33,181 bases of DNA. Source: an uncultured Erysipelotrichaceae bacterium (GTDB lineage Bacteria > Bacillota_I > Bacilli_A > Erysipelotrichales > Coprobacillaceae). Positions 32,623-33,181 of this stretch are shown here, in pieces. The stretch is taken from the NCBI GenBank assembly GCA_900538465.1, contig UPXV01000029.1, positions 1 to 33,181 of the forward strand, read 5' to 3'. Every line of letters starts with the position of its first letter. Position 1 is the first letter of the stretch. The notes below the pieces were generated by a model. That model did not search any database and was not told where the DNA came from. It saw only the letters and a list, made by a program, of their open reading frames with translations. The position numbers were made by a program, and so were the translations under genes.

Positions 32623-32637
32623 GCCCTTTCACTTTCA
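32612..32637 (-). terminator. Possible weak ndk terminator
   Basis: TGAAAG (32637-32632) and CTTTCA (32623-32618) make a 6-bp stem with an 8-base loop before ATTTTAGG on the minus strand. It overlaps the -35 of the 38-residue ORF's promoter. The stem is short, so read-through is likely. Confidence 0.35.
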
Positions 32638-32650
32638 TATTTTGAAAATT

Positions 32651-33133
32651 TTATTGGAGATAATCTTTCCAAATATGAAGTTCTCTTTTGACGGATTCAT
32701 GTGAATCAGATGCATGAATAACATTGTTTACCAAACGATATTCTCGATCAGAAATTTCATAGCTATCATGACTCATTTTCCCACGAATAGATTGAGGATC
32801 AGCAGCAATTGGATTTGTTTTTCCTACCAAACGTCGTGAATATTCAATGATATCTTCATTTCCTTCATAACTGATTTTCATAGGCATAATATAATGAGGT
32901 CCATCAAAATAAAACGTTTGAAATAAGCGACCCGGAAAATCAAATGCTTTTCCTTTTTCATCAATCACTTGATGATAATGTTCCAATAAGACTTTCATCA
33001 CATCCATATCTACTTCAACAACTTTAGAAGCTTCAATATGTAAGCCATTTTCTTCTAACATAGACAAAATCTGTTTTTGTTTATTATCAACAAAAGCATC
33101 TGGTTTTAACATCATATATGTATATTGTTTCAT
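32651..33133 (-). CDS. ndk: Nucleoside diphosphate kinase
   Basis: This enzyme transfers the gamma-phosphate between nucleoside triphosphates and diphosphates through a phospho-histidine. The N-terminal YTYMMLKPDAFVDN, the loop RRLVGKTNPIAADPQSIRG and the active-site NNVIHASDSHESVKREL (His140) are characteristic. From the chosen ATG it has 160 residues, slightly longer than the usual 130-150 of bacterial Ndk, through an extended loop around residues 58-70. The site upstream (CAAGG) is modest. An open frame upstream to the window edge uses GC-rich codons unlike the rest, so the ATG at 33133 is chosen. The gene is complete, but what precedes it is not visible. Confidence 0.9.
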   Translation of the reverse strand: MKQYTYMMLKPDAFVDNKQKQILSMLEENGLHIEASKVVEVDMDVMKVLLEHYHQVIDEKGKAFDFPGRLFQTFYFDGPHYIMPMKISYEGNEDIIEYSRRLVGKTNPIAADPQSIRGKMSHDSYEISDREYRLVNNVIHASDSHESVKRELHIWKDYLQ

Positions 33134-33181
33134 TTTAACCTTGCATTCCTTTCCGCCTGCGGCTAAGGCACACATAGTCAT

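Noticed and set aside
1..33181. CRISPR array, prophage, insertion sequence, tRNA or rRNA gene
   Set aside because: No spaced direct repeats, integrase or transposase ORF, or tRNA/rRNA-like sequence was seen while reading; the tRNA-related motifs here are T-box leaders.

Overview
The window is AT-rich, with strong AGGAGG-type Shine-Dalgarno sites, T-box leaders on two aminoacyl-tRNA synthetase genes, GatCAB, CamS and a CcpA-like regulator next to murC. This points to a low-GC Gram-positive bacterium (Firmicutes). A gut member of the Erysipelotrichia/Coprobacillaceae type is my best guess, but that is inference. A sigma-G-like promoter suggests it can sporulate. Almost all genes lie on the minus strand; only three are on the plus strand.

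Layout, left to right. (1) Positions 1-5,800: an outward-facing promoter at the left edge, a VOC + two-HAD-phosphatase cluster, a lone plus-strand membrane protein, a GNAT acetyltransferase, a house-cleaning NTP pyrophosphatase, the rRNA methyltransferase RlmCD and an unknown membrane-anchored protein. (2) 5,800-14,400: the information-processing block pcrA / ligA-camS-gatC-gatA-gatB. The order resembles that of Bacilli. pcrA has its own promoter and terminator, and ligA to gatB are read from another promoter. (3) 14,400-18,400: a histidine phosphatase, an ABC-2 type exporter pair and a divergent ROK sugar kinase lacking the usual zinc motif. (4) 18,400-22,340: ribF-truB, then a lipoprotein made of two trigger-factor-like FKBP domains placed behind tyrS, which has a tyrosine (UAC) T-box leader. 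(5) 22,350-27,340: a ClC chloride channel, then ccpA, ytxH, a DUF948 gene and murC, an arrangement that also occurs in bacilli. (6) 27,340-31,900: a 46-residue Asn/Gln-rich ORF with a sigma-G-like promoter, an M24 peptidase, and aspS and hisS behind a T-box whose specifier region reads GACAC, so Asp GAC and His CAC overlap. (7) 31,920-33,181: a very strong orphan terminator, about 450 bases without a convincing gene, a 38-residue ORF with a good promoter and ribosome-binding site, and ndk.

Functionally this is mostly core-genome housekeeping: tRNA charging (Tyr, Asp, His, Gln/Asn amidation), rRNA and tRNA modification, DNA ligation and unwinding, flavin synthesis, peptidoglycan precursor ligation and carbon catabolite control. 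I saw no phage, insertion sequence, CRISPR array, rRNA or tRNA gene. The novelty candidates are the two small ORFs with clear expression signals, the untranslated stretch before the orphan terminator, the double-PPIase lipoprotein and the overlapping specifier of the hisS leader.
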